DNA of 64,000 bases from JACPPO01 sp965262505. Lineage in GTDB: Bacteria; Acidobacteriota; Vicinamibacteria; Vicinamibacterales; UBA2999. Under the pieces are notes generated by a model. It was not told where the DNA came from, did not search any database, and saw only the letters and a list, made by a program, of their open reading frames with translations. The stretch covers positions 4,836,001 through 4,900,000 of the forward strand of contig CBDHFM010000030.1 in the NCBI GenBank assembly GCA_965262505.1, given 5' to 3'. Each line of letters begins with the position of its first letter. Positions within the stretch are counted from its first letter, which is position 1. A program made the translations under genes and the position numbers. Below are positions 50,529 to 58,094 of this stretch, in pieces.

Positions 50529-51647
50529 ATGGCCAAAGACGCAGTTGTCTCTGAGGATCTGGCGAAGAAGTTCGCCGCGGAGAAGGACACTCCGTACGCC
50601 CGGTGGGTGTGCGCGGAGGGGATGGAGATCGTCAGCTCGTTCCATGTGCCGGACCTCCACACGGTCGAGCTCAAGCCGTGGCCGCGTCGCGGCGGGCGTG
50701 GCGTCTTTCTGAACCATGATGCCTCGCGTACCTCGAACGATTGCTATGTGTGCGAGATTCCGCCCGGCAAGGAGCTCGCGCCGCAGCGCCAGATGTACGA
50801 GGAAATGGTGTATGTCCTCGACGGACTCGGTTCGACGGTCGTGTGGAACGACGCCGGACAGCGAATCACGTTCGAATGGAAGGCGGGAGCGCTGTTCGCC
50901 ATACCACTGAACGCCTGGCACCAGCACTTCAACGGCTCCGGCACGAAGCCCGCGCGTTATGTCTCGGTGACCAACGCGCCGGTGATCATCAATGCGTTCG
51001 GCGACCTCGACTTCGTGTTCAACACGAGCCACGACTTCAAGGGGCGTTTCAACGGCGAGCCGGCGTATTTCGCCCACGGGGGCGAGCAGCGGGGACTGCT
51101 CCTCGACACCAATTTCGTCGCCGACGCCGTGAACCTGCCGCTCGTGCCTGCAGAGGAGCGTGGTGCCGGAGGCGGGCATATCCGGTTCAGCATGGCCAAG
51201 GGGCACATGAACAGCCACATTTCGCAGTTTCCGGTGGGGACCTACAAGAAGGCCCACGCCCATGGCCCCGGCGCGCACGTCATCATCATGAACGGCGAGG
51301 GATACAGCCTGATGTGGCCGGAGGGCGAGCCGCCGCAGCGTTACGAGTGGAAAGAGGGCACGATGATCGTGCCGCCCAACCTCTGGTACCACCAGCATTT
51401 CAACACCGGCACGACCCCCGCGCGCTACCTGGCGTTCAAGGCCGAGGGTGTGGCGATCAGGAACGCCCAGGGTGTGCCGAAGGCCTGGATCTCGAAGCGC
51501 CTCGGCGGCGACCAGATCGACTATGCTGACGAGTCCCCGCGCGTGCGTCAGCTGTTTGCGGAAGCGCTGGCCGGGCGCGGTCTCACGTCGAAGATGGACG
51601 AGGCCTACACGGCGGAGCGTGCAGAAATGTCAGGGGTTGCGCAATGA
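50529..51647 (+). CDS. Two-cupin (bicupin) protein
   Basis: A 372-residue bicupin of the gentisate-dioxygenase-like group by architecture. Cupin 1 (about 60-150): QRQMYEEMVYVLDGLGSTVV with Glu, AIPLNAWHQHFNGSG; His is replaced in the first HxH position (LAPQRQMYEE), so cupin 1 may be a degenerate metal site. Cupin 2 (about 225-320): KKAHAHGPGAHVIIMNGEGY, VPPNLWYHQHFNTGTTPARY, with HAHG and H ligands kept. No signal peptide. The stop overlaps SBP2's start (ATGA). Confidence 0.85.
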   Translation: MAKDAVVSEDLAKKFAAEKDTPYARWVCAEGMEIVSSFHVPDLHTVELKPWPRRGGRGVFLNHDASRTSNDCYVCEIPPGKELAPQRQMYEEMVYVLDGLGSTVVWNDAGQRITFEWKAGALFAIPLNAWHQHFNGSGTKPARYVSVTNAPVIINAFGDLDFVFNTSHDFKGRFNGEPAYFAHGGEQRGLLLDTNFVADAVNLPLVPAEERGAGGGHIRFSMAKGHMNSHISQFPVGTYKKAHAHGPGAHVIIMNGEGYSLMWPEGEPPQRYEWKEGTMIVPPNLWYHQHFNTGTTPARYLAFKAEGVAIRNAQGVPKAWISKRLGGDQIDYADESPRVRQLFAEALAGRGLTSKMDEAYTAERAEMSGVAQ

Positions 51648-52708
51648 GGAAACGACAGTTCGTTCTCACGGCCGGCGTCATCGCGGCGGCCGGCATCCTG
51701 CTGTCCGTCGCGGGGTGCGGACAGGCCACGCCGGAGGCGACGGTCGACGACGTGGCGATCTACGAGGGGCCCGATCGCCTGCAGCGGCTCATCGATGGCG
51801 CGAAGAGGGAAGGGGAGCTCACGATCTACACCTCCGCCCAGACGAGCGATCTGGGCCCGGTGGTGGAGGCCTTCGAGCAGAAGTACGGCATCAGGGCCAG
51901 CATCTGGCGCGCCGGTTCCGAGGCCGTGCTCAACCGCGCGCTGCAGGAGAACCGCGCCGGACGCTACGCAGTGGACGTCATCGAGACCAACGGCCCCGAG
52001 CTGGAGTCGTTGCACCGCGAACAGCTTCTACGGCTCGTGAAGAGCCCGCATCACGCGAACCTGATCGCGCCGGCGATCCGCCCGCACGGCGAATGGGTGG
52101 GGACGCGGCTGAATGTGTTCGTGCAGGCGTACAACACCAACCTCGTGACGAAGGAGGAGCTGCCGGAGACGTGGGAGGACCTCCTGGATCCGAAGTGGAA
52201 AGGGAGGCTCGGCATCGAGGCGGAAGACGCCGACTGGCTGGCCGGTGTGCTCGGTGAGATCGGCGAAGAGAAAGGCCGCGAGCTCTTCAGGAACATCGTG
52301 GCGACCAATGGCATGTCGACGCGGAAGGGGCACACGCTCCTCACCCAGCTCGTCGTGTCCGGCGAGGTGCCGCTCGCGCTGACTATTTATAATTACAAGG
52401 CGCAGCAGCTGAAAACGGCGGGTGCGCCGATCGACTGGTTCACGATCGGCAACGCCATCGCGCGCCCGAACGGCGTGGGTGTGGTACGTACGGCGCCGCA
52501 CCCGCACGCGGCGGCGCTCTTCTACGACTTCGAGCTGAGCGAAGAAGGGCAGAAAATCATCGCGACGCGCGACTTCGTGCCCACCAGCAAGACGATCGAT
52601 ACGCCGCTCAACAAGGTGCCGATGACGTTTGTCGATGCGCGGGTGTCGATCGACGAGTACGACAAATGGCAGAACTTGTACATGGAGCTCTTCGGCGCGG
52701 GGCGGTAG
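51644..52708 (+). CDS. ABC substrate-binding protein SBP2, lipoprotein
   Basis: A 354-residue binding lipoprotein: LTAGVIAAAGILLSVAGC with the lipobox Cys near residue 25. Fold landmarks: GELTIYTSAQTSDLGPVVEA, VIETNGPELESLHREQLLRL, NVFVQAYNTNLVTKEELPET, GRLGIEAEDADWLAGVLGEI, GHTLLTQLVVSGEVPLALTI, RPNGVGVVRTAPHPHAAALF. The block QAYNTNLVTKEELP-TWEDLLDP is shared almost exactly with SBP3, down to DNA sequence. ATG overlaps the bicupin stop, so it is translated with it. Confidence 0.9.
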   Translation: MRKRQFVLTAGVIAAAGILLSVAGCGQATPEATVDDVAIYEGPDRLQRLIDGAKREGELTIYTSAQTSDLGPVVEAFEQKYGIRASIWRAGSEAVLNRALQENRAGRYAVDVIETNGPELESLHREQLLRLVKSPHHANLIAPAIRPHGEWVGTRLNVFVQAYNTNLVTKEELPETWEDLLDPKWKGRLGIEAEDADWLAGVLGEIGEEKGRELFRNIVATNGMSTRKGHTLLTQLVVSGEVPLALTIYNYKAQQLKTAGAPIDWFTIGNAIARPNGVGVVRTAPHPHAAALFYDFELSEEGQKIIATRDFVPTSKTIDTPLNKVPMTFVDARVSIDEYDKWQNLYMELFGAGR

Positions 52709-52725
52709 GGCGGCGCGGAACGGAC

Positions 52726-53793
52726 ATGCCATCCCGCGCTGCGATGGCCTGGGTCGTTGTTGCCCTCCTGCTGAGTAGTGCCGGTTGCGGCGCGGCGCCC
52801 GCCGAGACCTCCTCCACAAGCTATGACGGCCCGGACCGCGACGGCCAGGACCGCATAGCGCAGATCGCCGCGGCAGCGAGGGAAGAGGGCTCGCTCACGC
52901 TGTACACGACGATCGCGGAGAAGGACCTTCCCACCCTCCTGGAGCCGTTCGAGGCGAGATACGGCGTCACGGTAAGCGTGTGGCGCGCGGGCACCGACAG
53001 GGTGCTGCAGCGCACCGTCGCGGAGGCCGCCGCCGGGCGATACGACGTTGACGTGATCCACTTCGGCTCGCCGGAGATGGAGGCGCTCTCCCGCGAGCAG
53101 ATTCTGCTCCCGGTCACGTCGCCGGTGCACGACGAGCTGCAGCCCGGTTCGGTGCCCCAGCACCGCGAGTGGGCGGCGACGCTGCTCTCCGTGTGGGTGC
53201 AGGCCTACAACACCAACCTTGTGACGAAGGAGGAACTGCCGAGGACGTGGGAGGACCTCCTGGATCCGAGGTGGAAGGGCAAGCTGGGGATCGAGGCGAA
53301 AGACCAGGACTGGTTCGCGTCCGTCGTCGACGTCATGGGTGGGGGCGAGGCTGGTCTCGCGTTCTTCCGCAATCTGGTTGCGACCAATGGCGTGTCCGTG
53401 CGCCTGGGGCATACGCTTCTCACCAACCTGGTGGTCTCGGGCGAGGTGCCGCTGGCGCTCACCGTCTACAACTACATGCCCGAGCAGGCGAAGAAGCAGG
53501 GCGCGCCGGTGGACTGGTTCACGCTCGAGCCGGCGATCGCCCGCTCGAATGCCGTGGGCGTGGCGCGCCTCGCGCCGCACCCGAACGCGGCGCTCCTGTT
53601 TTATGAGTACCTGCTGGGCGAGGAGGCGCAGCAGCACTTCGTGAACATGGACTACGTGCCGAGCAACACGAAGGTGGCTTCACCGCTCGAGGGGGTGACG
53701 ATCGTTCAAGCCGACCCGATTCGCTCGCTGGACGAGGCGGAGACGTGGACGCGGCTGTTCGAAGACACCGTGCTCAGGCAGGCCGTGAGGTAA
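52726..53793 (+). CDS. ABC substrate-binding protein SBP3, lipoprotein
   Basis: A 355-residue binding lipoprotein: MAWVVVALLLSSAGC lipobox, then the same fold as SBP2: GSLTLYTTIAEKDLPTLLEP, VIHFGSPEMEALSREQILLP, VQAYNTNLVTKEELPRTWED, LGIEAKDQDWFASVVDVMGG, GHTLLTNLVVSGEVPLALTV, RSNAVGVARLAPHPNAALLF. HFGSPEME replaces ETNGPE(M/L)E of SBP1 and SBP2, so the ligand pocket may differ. ATG 52726 lies 17 bp after the SBP2 stop. Last gene of the operon. Confidence 0.9.
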   Translation: MPSRAAMAWVVVALLLSSAGCGAAPAETSSTSYDGPDRDGQDRIAQIAAAAREEGSLTLYTTIAEKDLPTLLEPFEARYGVTVSVWRAGTDRVLQRTVAEAAAGRYDVDVIHFGSPEMEALSREQILLPVTSPVHDELQPGSVPQHREWAATLLSVWVQAYNTNLVTKEELPRTWEDLLDPRWKGKLGIEAKDQDWFASVVDVMGGGEAGLAFFRNLVATNGVSVRLGHTLLTNLVVSGEVPLALTVYNYMPEQAKKQGAPVDWFTLEPAIARSNAVGVARLAPHPNAALLFYEYLLGEEAQQHFVNMDYVPSNTKVASPLEGVTIVQADPIRSLDEAETWTRLFEDTVLRQAVR

Positions 53794-54317
53794 TGCCGCT
53801 TGCCGATTAGTCGAAGGCGTACGTAGGCGAGGTCGATGTCGCGCGGGTCGTGCACGTGCACGGAGGCATCAGCCCGTATGCCGATGTACTGAGGGCCGCC
53901 GGCCGGTAGCGACCGTCAGGCGCGCGGCCTGGGGGGCGGACTAACGGCGGATCCCGCGGTCATCTTGCGGGCCGCGAGAGGCTTGCTTACTTCGAATCCG
54001 TCATAGTTAGGCCGAAATCATCACTCAACCGTCCGGTCGGGCGGCCTAGCACCCGCGTATCGTCGATAATTGTCTTCGGGGGTCCTTTTCGTCATTTGGA
54101 TGTCTCGACATGGCACACGCGCGCGCCAGCGTGGCGTGATTCGGACCCCCCCCAAGGCGTCACCAACACCGTCACGGTAGCCCGTAAGTATTGCGGTGCC
54201 AGTAGGTTGTCAAGTAAGTCGCAACTTCGCTACCGGCTGGTACATGGCTTGCAAAATTGCCTTGTCAAGCGGCTGACGATCTCGTCTTCGCCGGTTTGGC
54301 CACGGAGGGCCTCGTAA
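53794..54317. other. 524-bp intergenic region with a 14-bp palindrome
   Basis: No gene I can support; a 73-codon frame at 54096-54317 lacks any motif and has less GC-rich composition than local genes. CGTGCACGTGCACG (53849-53862) is a perfect 14-bp palindrome 56 bp after the SBP3 stop. Several short GC-rich inverted pairs follow and could end transcription. The segment around 54000-54300 is noticeably AT-richer, suggesting a promoter region or foreign DNA. Confidence 0.4.
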
Positions 54318-55304
54318 ATGGGTCGTATATTGTCTCTCTTCCGATCGTCCAGCACCCTGTCATCATCCAGCACCCTGTCATCGTCCAGCACCCTGTCATC
54401 GTCCAGCACCCCGTCATCGTCTAGCACCCCGTCATCGGTCCCGCGACTGCCGATCCGTGCGCCAGGCGATACGAAGCCTCTCTACTCTGGTGATCGGCCT
54501 GGTCGTCTCACAACTGGGCAAGGTGCACCGTCTAGAACCCCGTCATCGGCCCCCTTGCCTGAGACACCGCCGGCGCCGCCCGCCGATACGAAGGTCAGTC
54601 GACCCGTCGACGCTGTCACCGACGTAGTCACCGAAGCACGCGTCGAGGAGGCACACGTCGAGAAGGCACACCCTGTGAACGCCGACATCTGTTCCGCGGA
54701 CGTCGCGCTCATCGAGGCCGAGGTTGAATTCCGTCTAGGGGCCCAACGCGGGGACGAGGACGCACGGATCGAAAGCCAGACTGCCATCCGGCTGGGCCCC
54801 GCCGTTGCCGAGGCCCGCGCGGCGGGGGAGGCCGCTGCCCGTGAGGCGCTGACGGCGGACGTCGAGCGCGTACGAAGGGAAGTGGATGAGCAGCGGGCGG
54901 CCGCCATGGGCCGCGTCCGCTTCGAGGTGGAGCGGGCTCTTTCGTCGGAGCTCGCGCGGGCAAGAGCGGACAGCGTGGTTGCGCGCGTCGCGGAGATCGA
55001 AGGAGCGCTCCTGGCCGCCAAGGCGGAAGCAAAGCGTACACGCGACGTCGAGAGTGCCCGTGTCAAGGCCGATGCCGACGCGCGGGTCGCGGCGGCGGTC
55101 GCACGCGCACGCGCCGAGACCGAGGCTCGGTTGGCGGCAGAGATCAAAGAGGCGCGGGCGCAAGCCGAATACGCGCGCGAGGAGCTGGCACATGCGCGCG
55201 CCGAGGCCGACGCATCACGCGATGCTGCCTTCCAGGAGACGCTCAACGCGGCCAAAGCCGCGGCCGTCCAGGTGCGAGACGTCGAGCAGGAGCACATGGC
55301 CTGA
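54318..55304 (+). CDS. Ser/Thr-repeat and coiled-coil protein, unknown function
   Basis: A 328-residue protein. Residues 10-40 are a Ser/Thr repeat of period six (SSSSTL, then SSSSTP) encoded by an 18-bp tandem DNA repeat. A Pro-rich stretch (about 60-95) and a charged Val/Glu region follow. From about 130 to the end it is one long Ala/Glu/Arg helix (RRVRREVDEQRAAAM-type, ARARAETEARLAAEIKEARA, QAEYAREELAHARAEADASR), almost certainly a coiled-coil rod. No signal peptide or membrane helix. It resembles cytoskeletal or surface rods in shape only; no family recognised. ATG 54318 follows GGAGGGCC. Confidence 0.6.
   Translation: MGRILSLFRSSSTLSSSSTLSSSSTLSSSSTPSSSSTPSSVPRLPIRAPGDTKPLYSGDRPGRLTTGQGAPSRTPSSAPLPETPPAPPADTKVSRPVDAVTDVVTEARVEEAHVEKAHPVNADICSADVALIEAEVEFRLGAQRGDEDARIESQTAIRLGPAVAEARAAGEAAAREALTADVERVRREVDEQRAAAMGRVRFEVERALSSELARARADSVVARVAEIEGALLAAKAEAKRTRDVESARVKADADARVAAAVARARAETEARLAAEIKEARAQAEYAREELAHARAEADASRDAAFQETLNAAKAAAVQVRDVEQEHMA
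54348..54437. repeat. Five 18-bp tandem repeats within the coiled-coil gene
   Basis: Unit TCCAGCACCCTGTCATCG, five perfect-length copies at 54348, 54366, 54384, 54402 and 54420; units 4-5 carry T-to-C changes (Leu to Pro), unit 5 also TCTAGC. A displaced degenerate copy (TCTAGAACCCCGTCATCG) is at 54531-54548. The copy number keeps the reading frame, so slippage would alter protein length in six-residue steps. Confidence 0.95.
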
Positions 55305-55386
55305 ATGGAGGCTGAGGCGGCGGAACGTAAGGCGCAGGTCGGTCAACCAGAGAGCGCTTGACTGCAAGAACAGTTGTTATAGGCCG

Positions 55387-56304
55387 CTACGTCCAGGCAC
55401 GGTTGTCGACCGTGTTCTCGTAGGTCGCGCCAGACACCGTCATATTCCACTTCACCGTCCAGTTGTACGTGTCGTCGAACCGTTCGCGCGTATAGGGCAC
55501 GGGCGGGGCGTGGAGCAGGCGCCACGTCTGGAGTTCGTGGGGTTCGAGCAGCCCGCCGGTCTCCGCGATTAAGTAGTGGACGTGGGGTGTCGGATCCTTT
55601 TCGAGCACCTCGACCGCTCGCACCTGCGCGCGGAACATCGCCGCGAGCGTCGGCCCGTCCATCTCGTCGCCGGCCGCCTCGCTGCGCGTCGAGTGCGACT
55701 CGATGAGGATGCGCAGCCCTTGCTTCTGCGCCACGCTGATCCAGGGCTCCATCAGGACGACCGCGGCCACTTCGCCGCGGCCGAGCGCCTCGATCCGTTT
55801 TTGCATCGACCCGGCGTTGGTCGTCCTGACGTGCTGCGGCTCGAGGAACCCCTCAACCATTTTCAGCATCGTGAAGTGCGATCCGTTGTTCGGCGTCACC
55901 GAGATCAGCTTGTCCTTCAGCATCTCGGGCTCGTAGATCCGTGAATCCTTGGCCACGGCGATGGCGAACTTGGACATGGAGGCGCCGAGGGCGACGATCT
56001 TGCGGTGGCGGAGGCCGCCGGATTCCGCCTCGACGGCGCGCTTCATGATGCCCCACTCGCACATGCGGTACTGGTCGATGCCGCCGTCGTTGTAGACCGA
56101 GTCGAGCGGGCGGTCGAACACCGTGTCGAACTTGACCGCATGGGAGGTCGTCACCTGCGCCATTCCTGGCGTGGACACGAACTCGATGTCGAGCCCCTCG
56201 TCCTTGAAAAACCCTTTGTCTCGGGCGACCAGCACGGCCAGGTCGTGCACCGCGTTCATGATCGCGACCTTGTGTGTCCGTTTCGTCAGTTCCTGCACGC
56301 TCAT
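55387..56304 (-). CDS. NMT1/THI5-like protein, no signal peptide
   Basis: A 305-residue protein of the ABC-SBP/NMT1-THI5 fold: HDLAVLVARDKGFFKDEGLD (typical mature start of nitrate/sulfonate/pyrimidine binding proteins), KFDTVFDRPLDSVYNDGGID, SVTPNNGSHFTMLKMVEGFL, EALGRGEVAAVVLMEPWISV, and a long C-terminal part (DDTYNWTVKWNMTVSGATYE). No signal peptide or lipobox: it starts MSVQELTKRTHKVAIMNAVH. It is therefore probably cytoplasmic, like pathway enzymes of this fold. GGAGAGA precedes the ATG. Divergent from the PQQ dehydrogenase gene. Confidence 0.75.
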   Translation of the reverse strand: MSVQELTKRTHKVAIMNAVHDLAVLVARDKGFFKDEGLDIEFVSTPGMAQVTTSHAVKFDTVFDRPLDSVYNDGGIDQYRMCEWGIMKRAVEAESGGLRHRKIVALGASMSKFAIAVAKDSRIYEPEMLKDKLISVTPNNGSHFTMLKMVEGFLEPQHVRTTNAGSMQKRIEALGRGEVAAVVLMEPWISVAQKQGLRILIESHSTRSEAAGDEMDGPTLAAMFRAQVRAVEVLEKDPTPHVHYLIAETGGLLEPHELQTWRLLHAPPVPYTRERFDDTYNWTVKWNMTVSGATYENTVDNRAWT

Positions 56305-56455
56305 GGGTATCTCTCCGGTTCAATAGCCTAGGCGTGGACGCCGCCGAGATCAAGCAGTTCTCGTCGCCGGCCCAAGGTCCCAATTGCTTCCGATGTCGTT
56401 GGCGACCGTCGCCAGTAGGGCGACGTGCATGTGCCGTATCCGGCGACGTATCTGG

Positions 56456-56461
56456 TATAAG
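56456..56461 (+). promoter_or_regulatory. -10-like box (TATAAG) upstream of PQQ dehydrogenase gene
   Basis: TATAAG lies 31 bp before ATG 56493 in the 188-bp divergent gap. No clear -35 hexamer at 16-18 bp. A weak candidate promoter for the two PQQ-dehydrogenase genes. Confidence 0.25.
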
Positions 56462-56492
56462 CATCCTACACACACGCGGCATGGGAGGCTTC

Positions 56493-58025
56493 ATGCGCAT
56501 ACAGATGCGGTTCGTCATCGTTGTGCTCCTGGCGGTCTGGGCCGCCGGGGCGACTCACGCACAGATCACCAACCCGATTCCGGGACCGGTCGAGAAGCGC
56601 GGCCTGATGGTCGAGATCAGCGATGTCGCGCGTCTGCCCGATACACGCGCCCTGCGGCCTCAGGACGTGTCGCCGGCCGGCTGGGCGCGCCCCAGCTTCG
56701 TCCGCGACCTTCCGGACGGCCGCCGCTTCGCCAACGACTCGCGCGGCCTGCTGTACCTGCTCGACGGCAACGACCAGCCTTCGGTGTATGCGAATGTCGG
56801 TGAGGCCTTCCCGTTGGGTTTTTACAACCGGCTGGAGAGCGGGTTCATCGGATTCGACTTCCACCCGGAATTCGAGCAGAACGGGCTGTGGTACACCGTG
56901 CATGCCGAGCGCGCCATGGGGAACCCCGGGACGCCCGACTTCATCCCGCCGGGATTCACCCAGGCGGATGTGACGTACCACAACATCTTTACGGAGTGGC
57001 GCGCGACAGACCCGGCGGCCAACACCTTCGAGGGCACCAGGCGTGAGCTGCTTCGCGTGGGTCACGTGGTCAGCAACCTCACCCACCCGTTCGGCTATGT
57101 CGGATTCAACCCGACGTCGAGGCCGGGTGCGCCCGACTACGGCCTGCTCTACACGAGCGGCAGCGATATCGGCTTCAGCAACGGAGGGGGACCGAACGCG
57201 AACGATCCAGACCAGGCACAACGCCTCGACTCGGTTGTCACGGCCATCCTGCGGTTCGATCCGCGCAGCCCCGCCGTGTCGGGAGGGCTGAAAGGGCTTG
57301 GGGACTACACGATTCCGGCGATCAACACGTTCGCCGCTGACGGCGATCCCAATACACTCGGCGAGATTTTCGCCCACGGCTTCCGGAACGCGCACAGGAT
57401 TTCGTGGGACCTCACCGACGGGACGATGTTCGCGTCCGACATCGGGATGAACCACATCGAGGAGATCAACATCGTTCGCAATGGCGAGAACTACGGCTGG
57501 ATGCGGCGGGAGGGGTACTTCGAGAACGGCGTTACACGGCCGGGCGGCGCCCTGAACCAGCTGTTCCCGCTGCCGGCGGGCGTGCTGGACGGACGCCAGG
57601 AGGATGAGTTTACGTATCCGGTGGCGATCTACGACCACAACGACGGACAGGCCGTGACCGGCGGGTTCGCGTACCACGGGCGCATCGCCGCGCTCCGCGG
57701 CAAGTTCGTGTTCGGCGACCTCGTGCGGGGGCGCCTGTTCGCGGCCGACCTTGCCGCGATGAAGGAGGCCGACGACGGTATTCCCCGGACCGTGGCGCCC
57801 GTCGAGGAGATCCAGCTCTACGTGCGTGACGCGGGTGGCAACCGTGTGTATGTATCACTGCGAGAACTCATAGAGCGGACGATGGGCCGGACCACCACTC
57901 GCGCCGATCTGCACATCAGCCGCAGCCGCGACGGCGAGCTCTTCATCACGTCGAGGCAGGATGGCATGATCCGGATGCTCGTTCCGGATTCGAGCGGTGC
58001 CGGGGCACCATCCGCGGCGGAGTGA
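56493..58025 (+). CDS. Periplasmic PQQ-dependent glucose/sorbosone dehydrogenase-type protein
   Basis: A 510-residue exported protein. Signal peptide MRFVIVVLLAVWAAGATHAQ is followed by a six-bladed GSDH-type propeller: FIGFDFHPEFEQNGLWYTVH, RELLRVGHVVSNLTHPFGYV, EIFAHGFRNAHRISWDLTDG, SDIGMNHIEEINIVRNGENY, DEFTYPVAIYDHNDGQAVTG and GKFVFGDLVRGRLFAADLAA. Soluble glucose dehydrogenase-like proteins oxidise sugars with PQQ and calcium. ATG 56493 is favoured by GGGAGG just upstream; ATG 56481 adds four residues. The next PQQ gene follows by 69 bp, probably one operon. Confidence 0.87.
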   Translation: MRIQMRFVIVVLLAVWAAGATHAQITNPIPGPVEKRGLMVEISDVARLPDTRALRPQDVSPAGWARPSFVRDLPDGRRFANDSRGLLYLLDGNDQPSVYANVGEAFPLGFYNRLESGFIGFDFHPEFEQNGLWYTVHAERAMGNPGTPDFIPPGFTQADVTYHNIFTEWRATDPAANTFEGTRRELLRVGHVVSNLTHPFGYVGFNPTSRPGAPDYGLLYTSGSDIGFSNGGGPNANDPDQAQRLDSVVTAILRFDPRSPAVSGGLKGLGDYTIPAINTFAADGDPNTLGEIFAHGFRNAHRISWDLTDGTMFASDIGMNHIEEINIVRNGENYGWMRREGYFENGVTRPGGALNQLFPLPAGVLDGRQEDEFTYPVAIYDHNDGQAVTGGFAYHGRIAALRGKFVFGDLVRGRLFAADLAAMKEADDGIPRTVAPVEEIQLYVRDAGGNRVYVSLRELIERTMGRTTTRADLHISRSRDGELFITSRQDGMIRMLVPDSSGAGAPSAAE

Positions 58026-58094
58026 CGTGACACGCCACTCTCCGATCCCGGGGTCGACACGGCTGCCGGATGGCGGAGCCGAAGGGAGACAGTG

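Noticed and set aside
47629..53793. Cupins as auxin/oxalate-type enzymes or true gentisate dioxygenase
   Set aside because: The cupin motifs are visible but residues that would fix a specific enzyme are not, and the bicupin lacks one His pair in its first cupin, so no enzyme name is assigned.
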